DNA of 64,000 bases from Rhodopseudomonas telluris (GTDB taxonomy: Bacteria > Pseudomonadota > Alphaproteobacteria > Rhizobiales > Xanthobacteraceae), in contig NZ_JBHLWM010000005.1 in NCBI RefSeq assembly GCF_042432815.1, positions 248,001 through 312,000 on the forward strand, written 5' to 3'. A program made the translations under genes and the position numbers. Within the stretch, counting starts at the first letter, position 1; each line of letters opens with the position of its first letter. Shown one piece after another: positions 9,333-20,704 of this stretch. Under the pieces are notes generated by a model. The model was given only the letters and a program-made list of their open reading frames with translations. It made no database searches and was not told the origin of the DNA.

Positions 9333-9644
9333 TCAGCACGCCTTGGCGTGATCGCCGGAGGGCACGGTGGTCGGCAGCCCAAACGACTCGGCCTGCCCCT
9401 GCGGATTGCCCACGGCGTAGCCCCCGCCCTGCTCCGGCGGAAATGCCGGTCCATGCGTCACGGTGATCGCCTCGACCCGGTCACCCAAGGCCCGGCCAGT
9501 CTCGGCGCAGATGAAATGCTGTTGCGAGCAGGCCAGACAAAACACGGGCTCGTAGGTCAGCCGATCTCCGCCCGCCTCGTCGGCGAGCCAGGTCTGAGTC
9601 ATCAGACCGCTTTGCGGACATCGATATACCAGGAGCCTAGCCAT
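9333..9644 (-). CDS. Small conserved-type hypothetical protein with Cys pairs
   Basis: 103 aa. The N-terminal half carries a CP-x-S-G pattern (YRCPQSGL) and CLAC, followed by H and C residues, hinting at a small metal-binding knuckle. The C-terminal half looks disordered. No function is recognised. The start ATG at 9644 has no visible ribosome binding site. A perfect TTGAC-N4-GTCAA palindrome lies with its centre about 41 bp upstream, so the mRNA may be leaderless. It lies alone downstream of nothing obvious and upstream of the RND pump gene terminus. Confidence 0.6.
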   Translation of the reverse strand: MARLLVYRCPQSGLMTQTWLADEAGGDRLTYEPVFCLACSQQHFICAETGRALGDRVEAITVTHGPAFPPEQGGGYAVGNPQGQAESFGLPTTVPSGDHAKAC

Positions 9645-9678
9645 GATTGCATGCTGACATGGCCTACACGCATGCCGC

Positions 9679-9692
9679 TTGACGCAGGTCAA
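9679..9692 (-). promoter_or_regulatory. Fnr/FixK-type binding site
   Basis: TTGAC-GCAG-GTCAA is a perfect inverted repeat matching the Crp/Fnr-class consensus TTGA(T/C)-N4-(A/G)TCAA used by FixK and FnrL in alphaproteobacteria. It lies upstream of the 103-aa gene. Oxygen-responsive control is inferred from the match alone. Confidence 0.55.
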
Positions 9693-9822
9693 TCGAGGCC
9701 TGCGAATATTTGACGCGACAGGCGCATGCCGCACCGCGACAGAGCATTTCCTGCTGTTTCGCAGGCATTTCTTGAAATGTGCTTGTTGCGAATCCTCGCA
9801 GAACTACGCGCAGCCTAAGTAA

Positions 9823-12945
<3,123 letters not shown>

Positions 12946-13134
12946 CCGGATCGAACCTTTCAGGCAGGCAGGCGGCGGGAACCGCGATCAGGCGTCCGGT
13001 GTTCTCTCCATCATCGTTCCGCACCGTCAAATGAACTTTGCGACAGGTTACGCGAGAGCGGCCTTTCGCGCGGGACGAGGAGGCAAGAGGGGAAGGCGAA
13101 GGAGGAGTGAAAGGGTGCCCTAGGTCAGAAAACC

Positions 13135-14376
13135 TCAGCCGGTGGCGGCGCGGTCGATGAACAGGCTGCCCTTGGTGACGATCTTCTCGCCGGGCTTCAG
13201 ATTGCCGATCACTTCGACCAGATTGCCTGCGGTGAGACCGGGCTTGATGGTGCGCAGCTCGATCGAGCGATCGTCGCGGGCGACCCAGACGCGGACCTGA
13301 TCGCCTTCGTAGATCAGCGCCGTGCGCGGCACGCCGACGGCAGGATGGTCGGACGCCGAGTAGATCGTGACATTGGCGAACATTTCCGGCTTCAGCGCAC
13401 CGTCCGGATTGTCCAGCGTGGCGCGGACCATCAGCCGGCGGGTGTTCGGATCGATCGCCGCGGCGACGTAGTTGACGCGGGCCGTCAGATTACGGTTCGG
13501 GAGCGCCAGCACCTTGAAGCTGATGTCCTGGCCGATCTCGACCGCGGCGGCTTCGGATTCACGAACGAAGGCCGTGAGCCACACGGTGGACAAATCGCCG
13601 ATCACGAACACCGGATCGCTTGCGCCGGCGTTGACATATTGCCCGGGGCCGATCTTGCGTTGCAGGACGGTGCCCGCGAGCGGCGCGTAGATCGTGGTTT
13701 CCGGATTGATCTTGCCCTTGTCCTGGAACGTCGTAATCGCCGCCTCGGTGAGACCGAGGATGCGCAGCCGATTGCGCGCGGCTTCGAGGGCCGTGGTCGC
13801 CGACTGCATATCGTTCTGCGCGCTGATCAGCGTAGTCTGGGCCTGCTGATAGTCCTTCAGCGGGATCGCTTTGCCTTCGAACAGATCGCGGGCCCGCTTG
13901 TCCTGCAGTTGCGCCAGTTCAAGCTGCGACTTCGCCTTGTTGAGCGCTGTCGAGGCGGCGATGAAATCGTTCTGCGCCTGGACCGTATCGGGCGCCTCGA
14001 TGGTGAACAGCGGCTGGCCCTGTTCAACATGATCGCCGGGGCGCGCCAGCAGCTTCATCACCCGCCCCGCATAGGGCGAAAACACCGGCGTCGAGCGATC
14101 TTCATCGATCGCGATCTTGCCTTCGGTGATGTGTTCGGCCCGGAAGCTGAAATCGCTCACCGGCTCGATCGTCAGGCTGGCCCATTCGGACGGGCTCGGC
14201 GTGTAGCGATCGGCGCTGCGGCGGGACTGGCTGGAGATCTCCGAATGAACCTCCGGGGTCGTGAAGCTCTGCACCGCGACGGTGCCGATCACCGCCGCGC
14301 CCACAACTCCACAGCCGGCCACAATGAGCCATTTGCGCGGCACCGCTCGCAGACGTTCGGTAAATTCGTTCAGCAT
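13135..14376 (-). CDS. RND efflux periplasmic adaptor (membrane fusion protein, CusB/CzcB type)
   Basis: 413 aa. An N-terminal membrane anchor (about 18-35) is followed by a biotinyl-lipoyl half-motif (VFSPYAGRVMKLLARPGDHV), an alpha-helical hairpin (about 155-235), the second lipoyl half (IYAPLAGTVLQRKIGPGQYV) and beta-barrel and membrane-proximal domains. It would bridge the RND pump to an outer-membrane channel. It is transcribed ahead of the pump gene, the common order. No Met- or His-rich metal-binding N-terminus is seen. The outer-membrane partner is not in this operon; the TolC gene at 7754 is a candidate. Confidence 0.92.
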   Translation of the reverse strand: MLNEFTERLRAVPRKWLIVAGCGVVGAAVIGTVAVQSFTTPEVHSEISSQSRRSADRYTPSPSEWASLTIEPVSDFSFRAEHITEGKIAIDEDRSTPVFSPYAGRVMKLLARPGDHVEQGQPLFTIEAPDTVQAQNDFIAASTALNKAKSQLELAQLQDKRARDLFEGKAIPLKDYQQAQTTLISAQNDMQSATTALEAARNRLRILGLTEAAITTFQDKGKINPETTIYAPLAGTVLQRKIGPGQYVNAGASDPVFVIGDLSTVWLTAFVRESEAAAVEIGQDISFKVLALPNRNLTARVNYVAAAIDPNTRRLMVRATLDNPDGALKPEMFANVTIYSASDHPAVGVPRTALIYEGDQVRVWVARDDRSIELRTIKPGLTAGNLVEVIGNLKPGEKIVTKGSLFIDRAATG

Positions 14377-14695
14377 GGCCCAGCTCGAGATCCGGCTTGA
14401 TCGCCGCGTTCGCCTCCCGGCGGCTCATAGTGCCGAATTCATGTGACACGCCAACTAAAAAGCGCGTCCAGCGTGAAATCGCATCACCATCGCAGCGCAC
14501 CATCCCGGCAGATGGCCGCCCGGACGAATGTTCCTATCCAGCGGAACCTGAATGGTGGATTAACCGGCTCAAGATCCCGTTAACTTCTCGGTCGCGCCGA
14601 TCAGTTTTTCAAGAGTGAGCAGCCCGCTCCGCTTGTCTCGTCTGATCGTCACAACCGGGCAGAGCGGGCTTCCGACGATCATCGAACGGGTGCGC
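14377..14695. other. Intergenic region with a 9-bp inverted repeat
   Basis: 319 bp between two minus-strand genes. It holds the promoter region of the adaptor-pump operon and, near the end of the CoA-transferase gene, an inverted repeat AGCCCGCTC (14631-14639) / GAGCGGGCT (14662-14670) with a 22-nt loop. The long loop and missing T-run make it a weak terminator candidate. No gene is seen. Confidence 0.4.
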
Positions 14696-16093
14696 TCAGC
14701 CCCGCACCGGCCACTGCGCCGGGTCCGAGCCGAGCGGCACGGCAGGACGCGCCCAGTGCGCCGGGGTCGCCGACAGTTCGGCCGCGTGCCGCACTGCCGT
14801 CAGCCTGCCGAAGCCGGAGGGCATATCCGCAAGAAACGGCGCCGCGTCTGCTGCGCTGATGTCCGGAGCCGAGAGGCCGTCGGCCAGCCGCCCCATCTCC
14901 CACAGCCATTGGCCGGTACGGGCGAGCGAGACCTGCACGTGCCAGCTTCCGCCCTCGCGGGCCTGGCGCGCCTTTGCGACCATTGCCCCGAATGCCATCA
15001 GGTAACCGGTGGCGTGATCGAGGATCTGCATCGGAAATTCCTTCGGTCCGCTGACGCCGGCCGCCTGCCCTTCGGCGTGATTGAATCCGGTTGCGCATTG
15101 CACCAATGAGTCGAAGCCGCGCCGTTCGGCCCACGGCCCGCTCCGGCCATAGGCGGACAACGACACGTAGACGAGCCCGGGATTGATCGCGGCGGCCTCC
15201 TCGGGCGAAAAGCCGAGCGCGGCAAGCGAACGCGGGCGATAGCCCTGACTGAAGATATCCGCCTCGGCGAGCAGCGCGCGAAGCGCTGCGTGGCCGGCTT
15301 GCGTGGTGAGGTCCGCATAGCTCGAAAGCTTGCCGCGACCGGTGTCGATCACCAGCCACGGGATCGACGGCAACTTCGGACTTGATACCAGCATGACGTC
15401 CGCGCCGTGCGCCGCCAGCGTGCGGCCGGCGACAGGGCCGGCGATGACGCGCGACAGATCAAGCACCCGCAGGCCGGCGAGCGGCCGATCGCCGGCCGGC
15501 CAAGGCTTCGGCGCCGCCTCGCCGATCCTGCTGATCTCGACGAGCGGCAGCGCGGCCAGCGCGGCCGCCTGGGGCAGCGCCTGCCATTCCTCGCGCGAGC
15601 GCATGAACGAGACGGCACCGCCGGCCGCATAGGCCGCGGTTTCGAACGCCTCGCCATCCCATTGCAGCAGGGCGGCCTGCACGGCCTCGCGCGTCGGCTC
15701 GCAGTTCAGCACGTTGCAGACCGCGTCGCGATGATGCGGGAAATTGGTGTGCAACCGGACGTAGCCGCCGCCCTTCACCTGATACACGCCGGCGATCGGA
15801 TCCCACATCGGCGGCGGCGGCTCGCCATCGCGGCGCAAGTAACGTTCGGACCGGCATTCGATTGCGGCGTGACGGCTGTCGACCTTGATCGTCTGCGTCT
15901 GCCCGCTGCGCATCTCCCAGATCTGCGCAGCCGCTATCGCGCTCGCCGCGATCGACACCTGCGCGGCTGCATCGACCCGAAAGGACGAGGGCAATTGCGG
16001 CTCGTCGCCGGTCAGCGCGACGCGCTCCAGCGCGGCGGCATCGCCGCCGACGGAAATCCACAGATCAGCAAGCAGTTCGCGGGGAGATTGCAT
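14696..16093 (-). CDS. Class III CoA-transferase (CaiB/BaiF family)
   Basis: 465 aa from the ATG at 16093. The C-terminal part has family III CoA-transferase motifs: PLAGLRVLDLSRVIAGPVAGR, LAAHGADV, the Asp-containing LSAYGRSGPWAERRGFDSL and a trailing LADMPSGFG. The N-terminal ~200 residues are a divergent CaiB-like half, as in the longer two-part members of the family. Such enzymes move CoA between carboxylic acids through a mixed anhydride with an active-site Asp. The substrate is unknown and there is no pathway partner beside it. Confidence 0.88.
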   Translation of the reverse strand: MQSPRELLADLWISVGGDAAALERVALTGDEPQLPSSFRVDAAAQVSIAASAIAAAQIWEMRSGQTQTIKVDSRHAAIECRSERYLRRDGEPPPPMWDPIAGVYQVKGGGYVRLHTNFPHHRDAVCNVLNCEPTREAVQAALLQWDGEAFETAAYAAGGAVSFMRSREEWQALPQAAALAALPLVEISRIGEAAPKPWPAGDRPLAGLRVLDLSRVIAGPVAGRTLAAHGADVMLVSSPKLPSIPWLVIDTGRGKLSSYADLTTQAGHAALRALLAEADIFSQGYRPRSLAALGFSPEEAAAINPGLVYVSLSAYGRSGPWAERRGFDSLVQCATGFNHAEGQAAGVSGPKEFPMQILDHATGYLMAFGAMVAKARQAREGGSWHVQVSLARTGQWLWEMGRLADGLSAPDISAADAAPFLADMPSGFGRLTAVRHAAELSATPAHWARPAVPLGSDPAQWPVRG

Positions 16094-16347
16094 GGTGTTT
16101 CCTCGCCTTCCGGTCCGCCTCTGGACGGACCTCCGACTCACACCATCGTCATACGCGGACGTGACGCGCGTATCCATCCGAAGAGCAAGCGCGCGCCCGG
16201 CATGGCGCACATCCCAGCCAAGCCTTTTCAGCCCCTGGGCGCGCTGCACCCGAGTTGTGCAAAAGCCCCTCCCCAGGTGACGGTCGACGCCCACATCAGT
16301 CGCTCAGGCAGAATAAGGAAGAGCTGGGCCGGGCCGGACTCGTTCGC

Positions 16348-16539
16348 TTATCTTTTGTTGGCCCAGATCGGGCGAGGCCCGGTCCAGGCGGGAAGCGCGT
16401 CCCATTCCGAACGCCGCATGCGACGTTCTTCGTCGCCGACCCTGACGAAGACGAAGGGCGCATCGTCCTGGCCGGTCTTTGATCCGACGAAAATGGCAGG
16501 AGCACCGTAAGCGTCGCGAATGGCGGCTTTGTCTGTCAC
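16348..16539 (-). CDS. 63-aa hypothetical protein
   Basis: Starts at GTG 16539 behind GGGAGACACG, a good ribosome binding site. The sequence VTDKAAIRDAYGAPAIFVGS continues into FVFVRVGDEERRMRRSEWDA and ends WANKR. It is soluble and charged, with no recognised domain. It lies 59 bp after a 35-aa membrane-protein gene on the same strand, so the two may be co-transcribed. Codon use resembles real genes here. Confidence 0.6.
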   Translation of the reverse strand: MTDKAAIRDAYGAPAIFVGSKTGQDDAPFVFVRVGDEERRMRRSEWDALPAWTGPRPIWANKR

Positions 16540-16598
16540 ACCGTGTCTCCCGTTAAATTGAGCTCTATCGCTCCCGCGCCGATCGCGGATCCGGCGCG

Positions 16599-16706
16599 TC
16601 AGCGCGGCACGACGCCGGCGATAACGATCAGCACGACGATGAAGACCGGCACCAGGACCGGCGGAACCATCCATTCGCGGATATCAAATTTGCGGGAGTC
16701 GGGCAT
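16599..16706 (-). CDS. 35-aa single-span membrane protein
   Basis: A very short frame starting at ATG 16706 with a good GAGGCGG ribosome binding site five to ten bases upstream. It encodes a charged N-terminus (MPDSRKFDIREW) and a hydrophobic helix rich in Val, Ile, Leu and Pro, ending VVPR. This is the pattern of small inner-membrane peptides that modulate other proteins. No homologue is recognised. It could be chance, but the start signal and amphipathic layout favour a gene. Confidence 0.5.
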   Translation of the reverse strand: MPDSRKFDIREWMVPPVLVPVFIVVLIVIAGVVPR

Positions 16707-16980
16707 GTCACCGCCTCTTCGGTTAAGGCGGGAGCGCAATGCTCTCAGTCACCGATAACAGCCAGCGAGCACGCGGTGATGGTCGTTGTGTAACAGGTGA
16801 GTGGACCGATAGCGAGACGTATCTCGCTCTCGATCAAGAAGGTGATCGGAACGACAAGCCTCTCGGCTGTCAGACAGCAGACTCGATTGACCAGCGCGAG
16901 GGATTCCGTCTTTGCCGAGCGCTCCAAAGTGCCTGCCACGGAGCCATTTTCCGCTGCGGGTCGTGACCGCGAGTGATCCG

Positions 16981-19900
16981 TCAATGAAAATCCCGCGACG
17001 GCGGCAGGATGCGGACGTCGCGGGGATGGCGGTGGCGCTGGGCGGGAGTGTCGGGCGTGTCGCGGCGGTCGCCGTTGAGGGCCTCGTAGTTGCCTTTCTC
17101 TGAAGTGAGCGGCTCGTACAAATCGGCGCCGTCTGGCAGCGCCGGGCGGACCAGGCCGTCCGCCAGCCGGCCCATGTCGTGACTGCGATCGATCAGCCGC
17201 TCGGCGACGAGATGCACGAGGCCTTCCGGGCTCGCCTGGACCTTGCCTTCGACCAGCACCAGCCGCGCGCCCATCACTTCCTTGCGATATTTCTCCATCA
17301 CCGCCGGCCACACCACGATGTTGGCGATGCCGGTCTCGTCCTCGATGGTCATGAAGATCACGCCATTGGCGCTGCCCGGCCGCTGCCGCACCAGCACGAC
17401 GCCGGCGCAGCGCACGCTGCGGCCGTTACGCCGTGAGTCAGAGACGTCGCGGCACGTCACCACGCGCTCGGCCGCGAACAGCGCGCGCAGAAATTCCATC
17501 GGGTGGCCCTTGAGCGATAGCCGCACCGTCTGATAATCGGCGACGACGTGCTCGGCCATCGGCATCGCCGGGAGCGGCGCGGCACGCTCGTCCTCCTGCT
17601 CGCGCGCGCTGGCAGCTTCGAACAGCGGCAGCGGCACATCGTCGGGTAACCGCCGTACCGCCCACAGCGCGGCGCGGCGGTCGAGCCCGAGCGAGCGGAA
17701 CGCATCGGCGTCAGCTAACAAGATGAGCGCACGCTTCGGCAGCGCGGTGATGCGGGAGAACTGTTCGAGCGACGTGAACGCCCCCCTCGCCCGCGCCGCG
17801 ACGATGCGCTCCGCCCAATCGTCGCTTGGCGCCTCGCCGGCTTCGCGCCGCACCCGCTCCTCGTCCGGATCGGCCCAACGGAAGCCGTCAATCATGCGGA
17901 AGCCGAGCCGCACCGCGTGATACTTGCCGCAGCGCTCCTCCAGCGTGCATTGCCCCTCGCTGAACGACACATCGACCGGCTGCACCTCGACCTTGTTGGC
18001 CCGCGCATCGCCGACGATCTGCGCCGGCGCGTAGAACCCCATCGGCTGCGAATTGAGCAATGCGCAGCAGAAGGCGTCGGGGTGTTCACATTTCATCCAC
18101 GCCGAGACGTAGACCAGCTTGGCAAAACTTGCGGCATGGCTCTCGGGAAATCCATAAGTGCCGAACCCCTTGATCTGATTGAAGCAGTTTTCCGCGAATT
18201 GCTGCGGATAGCCGCGCGCCACCAGATTACCGATCATCTTTCTCTCGAATTTTCCGATCGTGCCGACATTGCGAAACGTCGCCATCGCGCGGCGCAGCTG
18301 ATTGGCCTCGTCCGGGGTGAAGTGCGCGGCCTCGATCGCGATCCGCATCGCCTGTTCCTGAAACAGCGGCACGCCGAGCGTCTGGCCGAGAATGTCCTTG
18401 AGCTCGTTCTTGTCCCCGGCCTCTCCGGATGGCGAGGGGTACACCACCGGCTCCTGGCCGTTCCGCCGCCGCAAATACGGATGCACCATGTCGCCCTGGA
18501 TCGGGCCAGGCCGCACGATCGCGACTTCGATGACGAGGTCGTAGAAGCAGCGCGGCTTCAGCCGCGGAAGCATGTTCATCTGCGCCCGACTCTCGACCTG
18601 GAACACGCCGATCGACTCGCCGCGCTGGAGCATCTTATAGACGGCGTTGTCGTCCTCCGACTTGATGTCGGAGAGCTGAAACCGTACGCCCTTGTGCTGC
18701 GCGATCAGGTCGAACCCTTTGCGAAGGCAGGTCAGCATGCCGAGCGCCAGCACGTCGACCTTCATCATCTGCACCGCATCGATGTCGTCCTTGTCCCATT
18801 CAATGAAGGTGCGGTCGGCCATCGCCGCGTTGCCGATCGGCACGTAGCTGTCGAGCCGATCCTGGGTCAGCACATAGCCGCCGACATGCTGCGACAGATG
18901 CCGCGGAAATCCGATCAACTCGGTGGCGAGTTCGACCGCACGACCGATCATCGTGTTCTGCGGATCGAGCCCGGCCTGCCTCACCTGCATCTCGTTCAGC
19001 CCCGTGCCCCAGCTGCCCCACACCGTATCGGCGAGCGCCGCCGTGACGTCTTCGCTCAGCCCCAACGCTTTGCCGACGTCGCGGATCGCCGAGCGCGGCC
19101 GATAATGGATCACGGTGGCCACGATCGCTGCGCGATGGCGGCCGTAGCGGTGATAGACATATTGCATCACCTCCTCGCGGCGCGAATGCTCGAAATCCAC
19201 ATCGATGTCCGGCGGCTCGTCGCGCTCCTCGGAGACGAAGCGCTCGAACAGCAAGTTGATCTCGGTCGGATCGACGCAAGTAATGCCGAGCACGTAGCAC
19301 ACCGCGGAGTTCGCGGCCGAACCCCGGCCCTGACACAGGATGTCCTGCGACCGCGCATAGCGGACGATGTCGTGCACGGTGAGGAAGTAGTGCGCATAGC
19401 CGCGATGCGCGATGATCGCCAGCTCCTTGTCGATCGTTGCGCGCAGCTTTTCGCTGATGCCTCGCGGGAAATATTCGACGATGCCCTGCTCGGTCAGATC
19501 CTGCAGATGTTGCTGCGCCGTTTTGCCGGGCGGCACGGGTTCGTCGGGATAATGATATTTCAGCTCGTTCAGCGTAAACGTAATGCGATCGGCGAAGCGC
19601 AGCGTCTCGGCGATAGCATCGGGATCATGGAGGAACAGCCGCGCCATTTCGGCGGCGGGCTTGAGATGGCGTTCGGCATTGCCTTCCAGCCGGCGCCCCA
19701 CCTTGCCGATCGTGGTCTTCTCGCGCACGCAGGTGAGCACATCCTGCAGCGGACGCCGCGCCGGATGGTGATACAGGACATCGTTGGTGGCGATACACGG
19801 CACCTTGGCGGACGCCGCTATCCGCCGCAGCCGATCCAGCCGCCGCTTGTCGTCGCCGTGATAATAAGGCGCGAGGCCGAGCCAGATATTTCCGGTGTTG

Positions 19901-20520
19901 AGCGCGGTGAGACGCGTGAGCGCGGATGCGATGGTCTTGGTCTGGAAGCGATAGGACGGCATCACGACCAGCAGTATTTTCGAGCTATCAACCGTGACCT
20001 TTCCACCGTCATGCCCGGGCTTGACCCGGGCGTCCACGGACGCCAGCACGGCCTTGCTCGGAGCCGTGGATGGCAGGGTCAAGCCCGGCCATGACGACGT
20101 GGGGAGGTGGTGGATAGTAGCTGAAGGCCGATCGCTAGGTGGCGCAGGCTCGTGGACGAACTCTTCCAGGTCTCCAAACGTCAGATGGCACTCGCCCTTC
20201 TCGGCGCGCAGCTTGCCGGTGCTGAGCAGGCGGCAGAGCCGGCCGTAGGCGGCGCGGTCGGTCGGATAGGCGAGCAGATCCGGCGTTCCGTCGATGAAGC
20301 ACAGCCGGGTGCCGATCAGCAGTTTGGGTTTGTGGATCAGCTCCTTATTGTCGAGTTCGCTGTAGGCGCGCACCACGCCGGCCAGCGTATTGCGGTCGGC
20401 GATGCCGATCGCATCGAGTTCGAGCTCGCCGGCCTGACGGACATACTCCTGCGGATGCGAACCGCCTTCCAGGAACGAGAAGTTGGTGGTAACGCCGATC
20501 TCGGCGTAGCGCGCGCTCAT
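16981..20520 (-). CDS. dnaE2: Error-prone DNA polymerase III alpha subunit DnaE2
   Basis: 1179 aa, longer than usual for DnaE2 (about 1050-1100). It has an N-terminal PHP domain (about 1-280), a C-family polymerase palm with PDIDVDF (D440, D442 catalytic), fingers, helix-hairpin-helix and a C-terminal OB fold (GVVLVRQRPGSANGVIFMTI). It performs translesion synthesis and damage-induced mutagenesis with ImuA and ImuB, encoded just upstream on the same strand. Residues about 142-173 derive from a palindromic repeat inserted in frame (see the repeat at 20006). Regulation is expected through the LexA box before imuA; a P1 repeat separates it from imuB. Confidence 0.96.
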   Translation of the reverse strand: MSARYAEIGVTTNFSFLEGGSHPQEYVRQAGELELDAIGIADRNTLAGVVRAYSELDNKELIHKPKLLIGTRLCFIDGTPDLLAYPTDRAAYGRLCRLLSTGKLRAEKGECHLTFGDLEEFVHEPAPPSDRPSATIHHLPTSSWPGLTLPSTAPSKAVLASVDARVKPGHDGGKVTVDSSKILLVVMPSYRFQTKTIASALTRLTALNTGNIWLGLAPYYHGDDKRRLDRLRRIAASAKVPCIATNDVLYHHPARRPLQDVLTCVREKTTIGKVGRRLEGNAERHLKPAAEMARLFLHDPDAIAETLRFADRITFTLNELKYHYPDEPVPPGKTAQQHLQDLTEQGIVEYFPRGISEKLRATIDKELAIIAHRGYAHYFLTVHDIVRYARSQDILCQGRGSAANSAVCYVLGITCVDPTEINLLFERFVSEERDEPPDIDVDFEHSRREEVMQYVYHRYGRHRAAIVATVIHYRPRSAIRDVGKALGLSEDVTAALADTVWGSWGTGLNEMQVRQAGLDPQNTMIGRAVELATELIGFPRHLSQHVGGYVLTQDRLDSYVPIGNAAMADRTFIEWDKDDIDAVQMMKVDVLALGMLTCLRKGFDLIAQHKGVRFQLSDIKSEDDNAVYKMLQRGESIGVFQVESRAQMNMLPRLKPRCFYDLVIEVAIVRPGPIQGDMVHPYLRRRNGQEPVVYPSPSGEAGDKNELKDILGQTLGVPLFQEQAMRIAIEAAHFTPDEANQLRRAMATFRNVGTIGKFERKMIGNLVARGYPQQFAENCFNQIKGFGTYGFPESHAASFAKLVYVSAWMKCEHPDAFCCALLNSQPMGFYAPAQIVGDARANKVEVQPVDVSFSEGQCTLEERCGKYHAVRLGFRMIDGFRWADPDEERVRREAGEAPSDDWAERIVAARARGAFTSLEQFSRITALPKRALILLADADAFRSLGLDRRAALWAVRRLPDDVPLPLFEAASAREQEDERAAPLPAMPMAEHVVADYQTVRLSLKGHPMEFLRALFAAERVVTCRDVSDSRRNGRSVRCAGVVLVRQRPGSANGVIFMTIEDETGIANIVVWPAVMEKYRKEVMGARLVLVEGKVQASPEGLVHLVAERLIDRSHDMGRLADGLVRPALPDGADLYEPLTSEKGNYEALNGDRRDTPDTPAQRHRHPRDVRILPPSRDFH
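20006..20096. repeat. P4 palindromic repeat inside the dnaE2 coding region
   Basis: Begins CCGTCATGCCCGGGCTTGAC and ends with the inverted arm AAGCCCGGCCATGACG. The same element occurs intergenically at 54511 and 63698. Here it is read in frame, contributing residues such as SWPGL...VDARVKPGHDGG to the PHP region without a stop or frameshift. Confidence 0.9.
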
Positions 20521-20553
20521 GGGCGTCTCGGTTTAGTAATTCGTAATTTAGTC

Positions 20554-20671
20554 CGTCATTGCGAGGAGCACCCGGATCGGCGCTTCGCGCCGTCCGAGCA
20601 CGGGCTCCGCGACGAAGCAATCCAGTTCAGTGCACGACGCTATGGATTGCTTCGCTTCGCTCGCAATGACG
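20554..20671. repeat. P1 palindromic repeat between imuB and dnaE2
   Basis: Left arm CGTCATTGCGAGGAGC, right arm GCTCGCAATGACG, with inner arms GACGAAGCAATCCAG and TGGATTGCTTCG. It is longer than other P1 copies because of an extra insert around 20570-20605. It fills most of the 184-bp gap in the mutasome operon. Confidence 0.9.
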
Positions 20672-20704
20672 GGGAGAGGTCATGGCCTAGAGCTTAACTC
20701 CACC

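Noticed and set aside
17917..20094. A 725-codon open frame opposite dnaE2
   Set aside because: Antisense shadow of a conserved polymerase; composition is rich in His, Arg and Asp in no recognisable pattern.
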